Translations under genes and position numbers: made by a program
In this document: positions 1 through 9,940 of the stretch, piece by piece
Layout of the letters: each line of letters begins with the position of its first letter
Numbering within the stretch: position 1 is the first letter of the stretch
Notes under the pieces: model-generated
The model's input: only the letters and a program-made list of their open reading frames with translations
Database searches by the model: none
Told to the model about the DNA's origin: nothing
DNA from: Pseudomonadota bacterium
Lineage (GTDB): Bacteria; Desulfobacterota; Binatia; UBA9968
DNA length: 64,000 nt
Reading direction: 5' to 3'
Assembly (NCBI GenBank): GCA_021324155.1
Contig: JAJPJQ010000051.1
Span: 62,001-126,000, forward strand

Positions 1-196
1 GGCTTGTAATTTTTTAAGTCGCGCGTTTCGAAAAACCTTAGGTAGTCATTTTCATACAGTCCGATCCCGATTCATACAGCCGCGGGTCACAAACTGTGAT
101 CGAGAGTTCGTCTTCACCGGGGCAAGGCACGGTCTGCATCTTCCCTTTTTGGATTCATCTGATAAATCCCAAATACCCATGTTAGTCGGCATCCGT

Positions 197-1387
197 ATGG
201 GCAACAAAGCTGCAGCGGTCGCTTGGATTTTTTTCGGTGTTGTCTCCGCCATCTTTACCTCCGCCTGCTATTCCGTACCTTCCACGGGAATAACGTCGGG
301 CAGAACCGGCCGTATCGAGCTGAGTGACGCCTTCAAAAACGGCGACGCACGGCTCGGGTGTCAAATGCAGTGTGCGGTCACCTGGGGGCTTTACCGCGAC
401 CGCGCGAAAGCCTTGTATAACGCGCGTGCCTGGAACGACCTCGCGACAAACGTGTTAAGAATCGGCTACGCCGACGATTTGTCGTACTTCTATCTCGGCA
501 AAGCCGCGGAAGGTCTCGGCCATTACCGAGCCGCGGAGAACTACTATCGCCTGAGCCGCGCCGCGCCTTTGAAATGCGTGGATATTTTCGGGGATTGTTA
601 CGGCTTCGTCTTCCCGCGCGACGCGCGCACCGCCGCGCCTGCTATCGCCAGCAACAAACCGCCGGAGGTGAAGCGACCGAATCCGCCGCCGCCACCGCCT
701 CCGCCCGTGCATGAGCCGAGCGTCCCGGCGCCGGAACCGCTAAACGAAGTCCAATCCGAGCATGCTCCGGTGGAGCCTCCGGCGAAGGAAGGCGGAGAAG
801 CGAAGTATCAGGCAAGCCCCTCCGTCCGCGGCGACAGCCAGCGCGCTGCCGGCGCGAAACCGTCCGCGCCCGAAAAGCGCCCGGTTCAGACGGCGGCAAA
901 AAAACCGCCGGCGGCGCGCAAGCCCGTGCAAGCGGCGGACGCCGGGAATTCGCACGCGGATGCGAAGCCGCCGCCCGAGCCGCCGCCTCCCGTCGCGGAA
1001 AAACCGACAACCGAGCCCCAGCCTTCGGCGCCTCCGCCGGTGTCCTTCGAAGAAGTGAACGACAAATTCGGCAACCATAGCCAGCTCACGGAAGCGCAAA
1101 AACGCGAGGAGTGGAAGAAATATCAGGGGCGCTGCGTTCAATGGGCCGGCGATCTGACATACGTCGGCGACAGTTTTCTTCGCGGCGTGACGCTGGGCTT
1201 CAAGCACGACCCTCGGACACTCACCTACGACGTGCTCGTCTCCGCGCCGGACGATCAGCGCAACTCCGTGCTGCGGATGAAAAAAGGCGGGCACTACACC
1301 TATCGCGGCACGCTGAAAAAATACGGCGGCGCGGTTCTGCCGATAAGTCTGAACTGGGGTTGCTCCACCGCGCAGGCTAAGCAGTGA
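197..1387 (+). CDS. proline-rich lipoprotein-like hypothetical protein with a TPR-like N-terminal segment
   Basis: ORF 149-1387; start at 197 gives a signal sequence with lipobox-like IFTSAC; repeat-like 'YLGKAAEGLGHYRAAENYYRLS', then a Pro-rich linker. Confidence 0.6.
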   Translation: MGNKAAAVAWIFFGVVSAIFTSACYSVPSTGITSGRTGRIELSDAFKNGDARLGCQMQCAVTWGLYRDRAKALYNARAWNDLATNVLRIGYADDLSYFYLGKAAEGLGHYRAAENYYRLSRAAPLKCVDIFGDCYGFVFPRDARTAAPAIASNKPPEVKRPNPPPPPPPPVHEPSVPAPEPLNEVQSEHAPVEPPAKEGGEAKYQASPSVRGDSQRAAGAKPSAPEKRPVQTAAKKPPAARKPVQAADAGNSHADAKPPPEPPPPVAEKPTTEPQPSAPPPVSFEEVNDKFGNHSQLTEAQKREEWKKYQGRCVQWAGDLTYVGDSFLRGVTLGFKHDPRTLTYDVLVSAPDDQRNSVLRMKKGGHYTYRGTLKKYGGAVLPISLNWGCSTAQAKQ

Positions 1388-1435
1388 GCGCGCAAACGCC
1401 GGGAAAATAGATTCTGCCGACTCGCGCGCAGGTTC

Positions 1436-2554
1436 TCACTTCCGCGGGAACAGCACATCCATCATCAATCTTTTGTGGTGCGCCGGCGTGCCGAGGTATT
1501 GATACATCGTGTGCGCGAGCACACTGTGCGCCATGAGCGGATGCCCGTAATCGGTTCCGGGTCCGGCGAACACCATATGCGCGTAGTTGCACGCGTGGTG
1601 ATATCCTTCGCTGGCGATCGCTTTTGCCTCGTGAACGGTAGCCTTGGCCGGCTGGCCGGTGTCGAGCATCCAGAGCGCCTCGTACGCCGCCCAGCGCGCG
1701 GCGTCGAGATGGATCGAGATATCGACACAGTGGTCCTGAACGCGCTGGAAGCGGCCGATGGGCTGGCCGAACACCACGCGCGAGCGCGTATACTCGACAG
1801 TGAAATCGAAGATCTCTTGACAGCCACCCACTTGATAAGCGCATAGGACCGGCAGCGTTTTTTCCAGCGCCGCGTCGAGAACGCGCCAGCCGCTTCCTGC
1901 GGAAAGGACATTTTGGCTTGCGATGCGCGCCTGATCGAAAACGACCTCGCCGGCGGAGACGGTGAAACCGATCAGCCGATTGACGGAAACGCCGGCGCTT
2001 TTCCGATCGATCAGCACGAGCGCGATCTCGCCGTTGTCCGTGCGCGCGGCGACGATGAAATGCGTCGCCGCTTCCGCGTCGAAGACGAACCGCTTCTTAC
2101 CGGTGAGAGTCAAACCGTCTCCGCTCTTCGCGAGACGCGTCTCGACGCTCTCCGGCCCCCACGCGGCCGCCGTATCGGCGAGCGCGGGCACTGGAATCAT
2201 ATTGCCGGCGCAGATTTGCGGCAGCCAGCTTTTTTTCTGCTCCTCGGAACCGCCTTCGAAAACGATTTGCGCGCCGAGCGTACCCGCGGAAAAGAGCGGC
2301 CCCGGCACGGGGCCGCGGCCAAGCTCCTCGAAGACGACCGCGCAGTCGGTGTAGCTCGCGCCCGCGCCGCCGTACGCCTCGGGCAGCAGCATGCCGACCC
2401 AGCCGAGCCCGGCCGCTTTGCGATAGATTTCAGGCCGGAACGTTTCCTTGAGTTGATACCATTGCGTCATCTGATGCGCGGGGACTTCCGCCTTGACGAA
2501 GTCCGCCGCGACCTTTTTAAGCATCTCCTGGGTTTCGCTCAGCGTTAGATCCAT
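1436..2554 (-). CDS. acyl-CoA dehydrogenase family protein
   Basis: 372 aa, ACAD-type N-terminus and 'TRSRVVFGQPIGRFQRVQDHCVD' core. Confidence 0.9.
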   Translation of the reverse strand: MDLTLSETQEMLKKVAADFVKAEVPAHQMTQWYQLKETFRPEIYRKAAGLGWVGMLLPEAYGGAGASYTDCAVVFEELGRGPVPGPLFSAGTLGAQIVFEGGSEEQKKSWLPQICAGNMIPVPALADTAAAWGPESVETRLAKSGDGLTLTGKKRFVFDAEAATHFIVAARTDNGEIALVLIDRKSAGVSVNRLIGFTVSAGEVVFDQARIASQNVLSAGSGWRVLDAALEKTLPVLCAYQVGGCQEIFDFTVEYTRSRVVFGQPIGRFQRVQDHCVDISIHLDAARWAAYEALWMLDTGQPAKATVHEAKAIASEGYHHACNYAHMVFAGPGTDYGHPLMAHSVLAHTMYQYLGTPAHHKRLMMDVLFPRK

Positions 2555-2576
2555 AAATCCCTCGCTCGTCGATGCG

Positions 2577-3791
2577 CTAAATCGTCTCCGGCGCCTTCTC
2601 TACCAGCGGCCTGCCGATGCCGACCCGGCGCGCGAAGACGAGCCGGTCGGTGTCGAGCGTGCCGCCGCCGTGGAGCTGTCCCGGTCCCGTGCGCACGGCG
2701 TACTCGAAATCCACCACCTCGTGGACCGAGAGGTCCTGAACCAGCGCGTCGATGCCCATGATCTGCTGCAGCCGGTCGCCGTTGCGAAGGCGCGCCATGC
2801 GCTGGAAATAACGCTGCTGCACCCCGCCGTACGGGTGCGGCTTGCGCGCGAAGCGATGGTAAAAATTCCGCTGGTTGAAGCGGCGGAGCGTGTTCAGCTC
2901 CAGCACGATGTCGGCGATCGTATCGCGGATGCGCTCGTCTTCGATCAGTTTTTGCCCCGCGATTCCGTTTTTCTGGCAGTATTCGACGACGCGCTCGACC
3001 AGCGGATCGACCCCGATGCGGCCGTCGCCGCCATGCTCGAGCTCGAGGTGCGTATTGGCGACTTTCCACCCGTTGTTCTCGCCGCCGACGAGGTACTTCG
3101 CCGGCACGCGCACGCCGTCGAAGAAAACCGCGTTCTTGATGCCCATCATGAGATGCATGTGCTGGATCTCGATGCCGGGAAGATTAGCCGGAATATGGAT
3201 CCAGCCGAGATTTTCGTGCCGCTTCCCCTGCGGGTTCGTGCACACGAGCGTCCAGAGATAATCGGGCGGCACATGGTGGCCGACCATGACCTTTTGTCCG
3301 GTGACCACGTAATCATCGCCGTCGCGGATCGCCTTGGTCTGACAATTGGCGACGTCGCTGCCTCCCTGCGGCTCGGTCAGCACCTGCCAGATGGAGATTT
3401 CTCCGCGCGTCATCGGCGGGAGCAGCTCGCGCTTTTGCTCTTCCGTGCCCCACTTGAGCACGACCGGCGCGACGATGCGCGCGAGCGTGTAAAACACATG
3501 CGAGAGGTTGAGTCCGTATTTGATCAATTCTGTCTCGAGCACGATCTGATGGTCGATCGTGAGGCCTGCCCCGCCGTATTCTTTCGGAAACATCGGAAAG
3601 AGCCAGCCTTTCCCGCCGAGCTTGTTCGCGAGCTTGCGGCGGAAGCGGTACTCCTCCTCGTTCTCGCGCGTCGACCACGACGCCGACCAGCGGAGATGCT
3701 CGCCGCCGCGCATATTCTCGGCCATCCAGGCGGAAACCTCGCGGCGGAAATCCGCGAGCTCGGGCGGGTCTTCGTGCAGGTTGAAATCCAT
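2577..3791 (-). CDS. acyl-CoA dehydrogenase family protein
   Basis: 404 aa, 'FPKEYGGAGLTIDHQIVLETEL', 'TEPQGGSDVANCQTKA' motifs. Confidence 0.92.
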   Translation of the reverse strand: MDFNLHEDPPELADFRREVSAWMAENMRGGEHLRWSASWSTRENEEEYRFRRKLANKLGGKGWLFPMFPKEYGGAGLTIDHQIVLETELIKYGLNLSHVFYTLARIVAPVVLKWGTEEQKRELLPPMTRGEISIWQVLTEPQGGSDVANCQTKAIRDGDDYVVTGQKVMVGHHVPPDYLWTLVCTNPQGKRHENLGWIHIPANLPGIEIQHMHLMMGIKNAVFFDGVRVPAKYLVGGENNGWKVANTHLELEHGGDGRIGVDPLVERVVEYCQKNGIAGQKLIEDERIRDTIADIVLELNTLRRFNQRNFYHRFARKPHPYGGVQQRYFQRMARLRNGDRLQQIMGIDALVQDLSVHEVVDFEYAVRTGPGQLHGGGTLDTDRLVFARRVGIGRPLVEKAPETI

Positions 3792-3815
3792 GTGCGTCTC
3801 CTTTTTCTCGACTAT

Positions 3816-4997
3816 CTATATCACGCCGGCGGCGCGCAGCTCCGCGATCGCGCGCGTGTCGTAGCCGAGCCGGCCGAGGATTTCCTCGGTGTGCTCGCCC
3901 AGAACCGGCGCCGCTCGATAAAATTTCGGCGGCGTGCCGGTCAGGTCGATCGGACTGCCGACGAGATTGCTCGCGCCCATCGCAGGATGATGGATCGCCT
4001 TGGGAATTCCCATGTGGCGGATCTGCGGATCGTCGAAGACCTCGGCGATCGTGTTGATCGGCGCGTTGGGAATATCGTTTTCGTCGAGCCGCGGCAGCCA
4101 GTAGCTCCGCGGCTTGGCGCGAAATTTCTCGCGCAGAAATGCGACGATCTCGTTGTGCCGCTCCGTGCGGTGGCGGCGCGAGGCGAAACGGGGGTCGCCG
4201 ATGAGATGATCGAGCTCGGCGGCCCGCAGCAGCCCCTCCCACGCTTTATTATGGCCGGAGAGATGGACCATGAACGGCTTGCCGTCGCAATCGAGCAGGC
4301 TGTAGATGCGGCCCTTGGGGAAATTCTCGCGCGAGACCGCCTCGCCGCCGTTCAAATAATCCGCGACGTGCGATTCGATGAAGGCGACGGCGACCTGCAG
4401 CAGCGACACATCGACGAACTGGCCCTGCCCCGTTTTTTGCCGCGCTAACAGCGCCGCCATGATTCCGTGGGCGGCGAAGATTCCGGCGGAATGATCGACG
4501 AACGACACGCCCGCGACCTTGGGATCGTCGAGGTCGGTGACCAGACTTATCATGCCCGAGAGCGCCTGGCCGATCGTGTCGAAGCCGGGCTTGTCGCGGT
4601 ACGGGCCGCTCTGGCCGTAGCCGGAGATCGAGCAGTGGATCAATTTGGCGTTGAGCTTCGCGAGCTCCGCGTAATCGAGGCCGAGCTTCTGCCGGGTCGA
4701 CGGCCGGAAGTTTTCTATGAGGATATCGGCGGTCGCGAGCAGATCGAGAAGAATTTTCTTCCCCTCGCGCTCGCGCAGGTTGAGCGTGATGCTCTTCTTG
4801 TTGCGGTTGAGCGCGCGAAAGCTCGGGCCGTAGCCTTCGTATTTCGGATTGCGGCCCCGATGCGTATCGCCCTCGCCCGGCAGCTCGACCTTGATGACTT
4901 CGCACCCCAAGTCGCCGAGGAGACTGCCGGCGTACGGACCGGCGACGTGCCCGCTGACGTCGATGGCCCTTGTTCCGTCGAGCGCACCGTTGATCAT
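3816..4997 (-). CDS. CaiB/BaiF family CoA transferase
   Basis: 'GTRAIDVSGHVAGPYAGSLLGDLGCEVIKVELPGEGD', 'NRNKKSITLNL', 'ENFRPSTRQKLGLDYAEL'. Confidence 0.95.
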   Translation of the reverse strand: MINGALDGTRAIDVSGHVAGPYAGSLLGDLGCEVIKVELPGEGDTHRGRNPKYEGYGPSFRALNRNKKSITLNLREREGKKILLDLLATADILIENFRPSTRQKLGLDYAELAKLNAKLIHCSISGYGQSGPYRDKPGFDTIGQALSGMISLVTDLDDPKVAGVSFVDHSAGIFAAHGIMAALLARQKTGQGQFVDVSLLQVAVAFIESHVADYLNGGEAVSRENFPKGRIYSLLDCDGKPFMVHLSGHNKAWEGLLRAAELDHLIGDPRFASRRHRTERHNEIVAFLREKFRAKPRSYWLPRLDENDIPNAPINTIAEVFDDPQIRHMGIPKAIHHPAMGASNLVGSPIDLTGTPPKFYRAAPVLGEHTEEILGRLGYDTRAIAELRAAGVI

Positions 4998-4998
4998 T

Positions 4999-6018
4999 TC
5001 ATTTCTCGTAAAGCGTTTTAACGAGGCCGCTCGCTTCGATGTCCTTGAGTAGGCTTTCGTCGACGAACGATTTCGGATCCGCGGACCTCGCCTTCGGGTT
5101 CTCGACGAAGCCGAGAACGGTCTCGACGCCTTTCATCGAAGGATAAGGTATCGTCTCGTAATATTTCGCCGTCAGCAGATCATAGGCGCGCTCGAGGTTT
5201 CCCTGCTGCGCCTCCGTGATGCGGAGCTTTTTTTTCACGATTTCGAGGCTCTCGTCTCGGTGCTGCTTGAAATAGGCGATGCCTTCGAGATAGCCGAGGA
5301 GAAATCTTCTCGCACGGTCGCGTTGCGCGCGGAGATAACTCCGCGTCGTCACCATCATCGCGTGCAGATACGAAATGTTGAGGTCGGCGAGATCGGCGAG
5401 CGTCCGGTAGCCGCGGTCCTCGGCGACGAAAATCGAAGGAAGCGTCAACACCGCGCCGCTGATGCCGCCTTTGTCGAGGCTCGTGAGCATGTTGGGCGAT
5501 GAGCCGACCTGAATGACCTGCACGTCGTTCTCCGTCATGCCCCAGCGGCGGAGGATGATCAAGAGCGCCGCGTGCGACACGGCGCCGATGCGCGTCACGC
5601 CGATCTTCTTGCCCTTGATATCAGCCTGACTTCTGATCTCCGGCCTGGCGACGAGCCGCTGGAGACCGCTGTTGATGACGCCGGCTACCATGACGGTGTC
5701 GCCGCCCCGCAGGTTGGAATTGATGACCGCATCGCCCGCCGCGGTAGCGAACTGGATATCGCCGGCGAGCAGCGCGCTGACGGCCATCGGCGCGGCGCCG
5801 CCGATGACGATGATCTCGGGGTCCAGACCGTGTTTGCGAAAAAGCCCTTTCTGCTCCGCCACCCACACCGCGCTGTGGATCGCGCTTACCGAGCTCAAGC
5901 CGAGGCGGATTTTTTCCTGCGACCACGAAGGGACGGCGGACAGGACCACCGCCGCCAGGATCGCCGCTATCGCGCTCGCTCGTTTCATCGGCTCGCCGCA
6001 CGAACAGTCGAGAGTCAA
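4999..6018 (-). CDS. ABC transporter substrate-binding protein, NMT1/TauA-like
   Basis: signal peptide, 'WVAEQKGLFRKHGLDPEIIVIGGAAPMAVSALLAGDIQFA'. Confidence 0.9.
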   Translation of the reverse strand: MTLDCSCGEPMKRASAIAAILAAVVLSAVPSWSQEKIRLGLSSVSAIHSAVWVAEQKGLFRKHGLDPEIIVIGGAAPMAVSALLAGDIQFATAAGDAVINSNLRGGDTVMVAGVINSGLQRLVARPEIRSQADIKGKKIGVTRIGAVSHAALLIILRRWGMTENDVQVIQVGSSPNMLTSLDKGGISGAVLTLPSIFVAEDRGYRTLADLADLNISYLHAMMVTTRSYLRAQRDRARRFLLGYLEGIAYFKQHRDESLEIVKKKLRITEAQQGNLERAYDLLTAKYYETIPYPSMKGVETVLGFVENPKARSADPKSFVDESLLKDIEASGLVKTLYEK

Positions 6019-6108
6019 CGTTCTTATCGCAATCGAAATATTTTGCCAACGAGGATTTGAAGCCCTCGGGCGAAACGCCTATGGTGAGCGCTGCAAAGGG
6101 AGGACTCT

Positions 6109-7146
6109 ATGGCGTTATTGCTCAAAGCGGAAGAATTGAAGGGGCTGATCTCGATCGAGGAGGCGATCGGCGCGGTCGAGCGCGGCTTTCGCGATCAGGC
6201 GCACCACCCGCGCTTCAGCCTGCCGCGTCAGCGCATGACCGCCGGCGACCGGCGCATCAATATCCATTCCGGCGGCTCGGTCGACCTCGGCATCGCCGGC
6301 ACATTCATCCACTACGAGCGGCATCGCTTCACGAAGGCGGACCAGACCTACGCCGCCGCGGGAAAACGCGTGTATCTCGCTTACGACAGCGAGAGCGCGG
6401 CCCTGCTCGCCATCATCGTCGGCTGCATTCCGCTCTACGATTTCGACGACAACGACATTGCCACCGAGACGGCGATCACGAGCGCCGTCGGAACGAAGCG
6501 GCTCGCGCGCGACGACTGTCGCGTGATGGGCCTCTACGGAACGGGGCGACAGGCCCGGCGGCATTTAAAAGTCATGTGCACGCTGCGGCCGATCCGCAAA
6601 GTCAAAGTCTTCAGCCGCAGCGCCGAAAACCGCCGCGCGTTCTGCGCGCTCATGCAGCCGCACGTCGACGCCGAGCTCGTCGCCGCCGCCAGCCCCGAGG
6701 AGGTCGCCCGGGGATCGGATCTGATCGTCTGCGCAACGGGCAGCAACGTGCCCGTGCTGCACGGGGAATGGCTCGAGCCGGGTCAGCACATGACCTCGAT
6801 CGTCGCGAGCAACAAAGAGATCGTTCAAGAGGGATTGCTCGACCGGCCGCGCCGCGAATTGGACGACGAGGTGCTCCGGCGCGCGGATGTCATCGTCGCT
6901 ACCCTGCGCCAGCAGGCGGTCTATGACGAGCAGGGAGATTTCGTCGAGCCGGTCGCGAATGGAGTCATCGAATGGGACGAGGTCGTCGACTTGAGCGCCG
7001 TATTGGCGGGCGAGGCTAGCGGACGGACGGACGGCAACCAGATCACACTCTTTAAGCAGAACAGTGATCAGGGCGTGGGCTTCATGGCGCTCGCGCGGCT
7101 CGCGCACGACAAAGCGCGCGCGGCCGGAGTCGGCCGCGAAATTTAG
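6109..7146 (+). CDS. ornithine cyclodeaminase / mu-crystallin family protein
   Basis: 'GLYGTGRQARRHLKVM', 'ADQTYAAAGKRVYLAYDSESAALLAIIVG'. Confidence 0.88.
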   Translation: MALLLKAEELKGLISIEEAIGAVERGFRDQAHHPRFSLPRQRMTAGDRRINIHSGGSVDLGIAGTFIHYERHRFTKADQTYAAAGKRVYLAYDSESAALLAIIVGCIPLYDFDDNDIATETAITSAVGTKRLARDDCRVMGLYGTGRQARRHLKVMCTLRPIRKVKVFSRSAENRRAFCALMQPHVDAELVAAASPEEVARGSDLIVCATGSNVPVLHGEWLEPGQHMTSIVASNKEIVQEGLLDRPRRELDDEVLRRADVIVATLRQQAVYDEQGDFVEPVANGVIEWDEVVDLSAVLAGEASGRTDGNQITLFKQNSDQGVGFMALARLAHDKARAAGVGREI

Positions 7147-7192
7147 AAAAATAGCCCGCGCGGCAGGCATCAGCCCACCGCGCCGGCTACAA

Positions 7193-8578
7193 TCAATTGA
7201 TCGATAATCCGCCAGGCGGGCTTGGCGGAGTCGTATTGAAAGCCGCTCCGACGGACTTCGCGGCGTCGACCGTGACGACGCACGCGCCCGCGCCGGTGCA
7301 CGCCCCGCTCCAGCCCGCGAACGTTGAGCCGGATGCGGCGGTGGCCGTAAGCGTCACCGAAGTTCCGACCGTATAATTGGCCGAGCAGGTCGAGCCGCAG
7401 TTGATGCCCGCCGGGGAGCTGGTGATCGTTCCGGCGCCCGTGCCGCTCTTCGTCGCCGTAAGCGCGAACGTTTGCAGGTTGAATGTCGCCGTGACGGATT
7501 TTGCCGACGTCATCGAGACCGTGCATGCGCCTGTCCCGGTGCATGCGCCGCTCCAGCCGCCGAAAGTCGAGCCCGATGCAGCCGTTGGCGTGAGCGTTAC
7601 GGAAGTTCCGCTGTTGAAGCTGGCCGAGCACGTGGCACCGCAATCGACTCCAGCCGGAGAGCTGGTCACATTGCCGCTGCCCGCGCCGGCCTTGGTGAGC
7701 GTCAGCGCAAAGGTCTGCAGGTTAAACGTTGCGGTTACGGATTGCGCCGACGTCATCGAGACGACGCACGAGCCCGTCCCGCTGCACACGCCGCTCCAGC
7801 CCGCGAACGTCGATCCGGACGCCGCTGTTGGCGTCAGCGTGACCGACGTACCGTTGTTGAAGCTTGCGGAGCAGGTCGCGCCGCAATTGATGCCCGACGG
7901 CGAGCTCGCCACGGTGCCGGTCCCCGCCCCGGCCTTGGTAAGCGTCAGATTAAAAGTCTGCAAAGTAAATGTCGCGGTCACCGATTGTGCCGCGGTCATC
8001 GTGACTACGCAGGTGCCGGTTCCGGTGCATGCGCCACTCCAGCCGGTGAAAACGGATCCCGCCGATGGCGTCGCCGTCAGCGTCACGGAAGCTCCCGCCG
8101 AGTAGCTCGCGGAACAAGTCGAGCCGCACGTGATGCCGGACGGCGTACTGCCCACACTGCCGGTGCCGTTGCCGGCTTTGGCGAGCGTCAAGGTCGCGGT
8201 CGTGGTCGCGCAAGCCGTATTGGTATAGCCCGAATCGCCGCCGGTATTGTAAGCGCGGACGCGGTAGCAGAACTGCGTCGCATCGGCCAGCCCCGTATCG
8301 GTATACGTGGCTACGTTGGTGAGGACCGTAGCGATCTGCGTAAAAGGACCGCTCGTCGATGCGCCGCGCTCAATTTTAAACCCGTCCTCGTTCGTCGAAT
8401 TATCGGTCCAGCTCAACTGCAGCTGGGCCGCGCCGGCTTCGCTATGACAGAACGACAACGCGAATGCCAATAGCGCAACGCGAAACGTTTGCTTGCACAG
8501 GGTATGCAGGAAGTGCATCGGTTCCTCCTCACCGGACCACAAGCCGGCGTTCCGAAAATCTCGGGGAACCTTGAGCAA
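7193..8578 (-). CDS. secreted fibronectin-III plus four tandem Cys-containing bacterial-repeat (InlB B-repeat-like) domains
   Basis: signal peptide, FN3-like 'LQLSWTDNSTNEDGFKIERG', four repeats of about 78 aa each with 'FxGWSGACTGTGxCVVxM'. Confidence 0.85.
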   Translation of the reverse strand: MLKVPRDFRNAGLWSGEEEPMHFLHTLCKQTFRVALLAFALSFCHSEAGAAQLQLSWTDNSTNEDGFKIERGASTSGPFTQIATVLTNVATYTDTGLADATQFCYRVRAYNTGGDSGYTNTACATTTATLTLAKAGNGTGSVGSTPSGITCGSTCSASYSAGASVTLTATPSAGSVFTGWSGACTGTGTCVVTMTAAQSVTATFTLQTFNLTLTKAGAGTGTVASSPSGINCGATCSASFNNGTSVTLTPTAASGSTFAGWSGVCSGTGSCVVSMTSAQSVTATFNLQTFALTLTKAGAGSGNVTSSPAGVDCGATCSASFNSGTSVTLTPTAASGSTFGGWSGACTGTGACTVSMTSAKSVTATFNLQTFALTATKSGTGAGTITSSPAGINCGSTCSANYTVGTSVTLTATAASGSTFAGWSGACTGAGACVVTVDAAKSVGAAFNTTPPSPPGGLSIN

Positions 8579-8908
8579 ACGTTGTGCCGCGTAAAATGCC
8601 GTTAAGCGGCATAGAAAACAGCGTCAGCTGTTACCATGCGAGGGGCTTTTTACGACACGCTTTGTCAGGACTGCCGCTGATGCCCGCTGCCGCGCAATGC
8701 GATTCCGAAAAGAACATCGCTTTACCTTATTGCGCTAGCGAACGACACTCGGTGTGGACAACTGAGCTTACAAGTTGTGTACGTCGCGCCGCGAATTAGA
8801 ATCGCGCCGCGTTGAGCGGAGGCTTGCTTTTATGGTGTATTCGGGAGTCCGGAAGCGGATTTCGAATCGGCACGGCGGGCGGGTTGCTGTGCGGAACCCT
8901 TTTACTTC

Positions 8909-9940
8909 CTATCGTGATAGCGTCTTAGCGCCCAGGGCTTGGTCGAGAAAACCGCTCTTTTCAAGATCGCGCAGGATCGTCTCGTCGACAAGCCGGTCGA
9001 GCTGGAGGTCGGCGATCTTGGGATTGCGCGCTTTCATGAAGCGCTGGATGTTCTTCAGTCCGTCGATCAAGACGAACATGCGCCGGTCGACGCGGCGGAC
9101 ATAATCCTCGTAGCCATCGCTGGCCGCGACCTGATCGGTCATGCCAAGCTTCTTGCTCATGAGCTCTATGACCGACGCCTTGTTCCCGGGGTTGAGGACG
9201 TATCCGTGCGCTTCGAGAAGAGACTTCAGCACATTCCGCACGGTGCCAAACTGCGCTGCGAGATAGTCGGACTTCACGATCAGGCTCGTGCCCACGAGAG
9301 GAATCTTTTCCATATCACCGATGAAATGGTAGCCCGCGCGTTGTAGCCGCCGGCCGAATACGCCGGCGAGCGACGCCGCCTGAATCGTGCCGCTTTCCAG
9401 CGCCTGGCTGATAACACGCTGATCGCCGAACGCGGCGAGGGAAATTTTGTCGCGCTCGGGGTTGAGGCCGACCTGCTCCAACCCGAGCATCGCCGCCATC
9501 CAGCCGGTGCCGCCGATGCTCGTAACGCCGATGCGCTTGCCTTTCAAATCGGCGGCGGTTTTAATCTCCGGCCGCACCACCAGATCCGATTGGATATGGT
9601 TGGCGAAGGCGGCGACCATTTTGAGATCGAGCCCGCCGACGGCCGCGCCGAGCGTGGCGGTGCCGCCGGTGTAGCCGAACTGAACGTCGCCGGTATTGAG
9701 CGTCGCGATCAGCGTCGGCGAGCCGGGAATGAAGATCGCGGCGGCTTCGATGCCATTGCGTGCGAAGAAGCCTTTTTCCTGCGCCGCCCACAGCGTCGTC
9801 GCCACCGAGCTCATCGAGGCATAGCCGATGGTAACTTTGGCGCGCCCCTGGGCGATGGCCGGCGATGGCAGAAGCGCGAGAAGAAAAGCCGCGACGCGCA
9901 GTGTTTTCCGCATCGCGAGGCGCCTACAAGCCGAGGCCAA
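8909..9940 (-). CDS. ABC transporter substrate-binding protein, NMT1/TauA-like
   Basis: 'LWAAQEKGFFARNGIEAAAIFIPGSPTLIATLNTGDVQFGYTGG'. Confidence 0.9.
   Translation of the reverse strand: MASACRRLAMRKTLRVAAFLLALLPSPAIAQGRAKVTIGYASMSSVATTLWAAQEKGFFARNGIEAAAIFIPGSPTLIATLNTGDVQFGYTGGTATLGAAVGGLDLKMVAAFANHIQSDLVVRPEIKTAADLKGKRIGVTSIGGTGWMAAMLGLEQVGLNPERDKISLAAFGDQRVISQALESGTIQAASLAGVFGRRLQRAGYHFIGDMEKIPLVGTSLIVKSDYLAAQFGTVRNVLKSLLEAHGYVLNPGNKASVIELMSKKLGMTDQVAASDGYEDYVRRVDRRMFVLIDGLKNIQRFMKARNPKIADLQLDRLVDETILRDLEKSGFLDQALGAKTLSR

Noticed and set aside
2493-4448. 651-aa ORF on + strand
   Set aside because: Antisense shadow of two well-supported acyl-CoA dehydrogenase/CoA transferase genes in GC-rich DNA; no recognisable protein features.
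7250-8200. Internal DNA repeats considered as CRISPR or satellite
   Set aside because: Explained by four homologous protein domains of about 234 bp.
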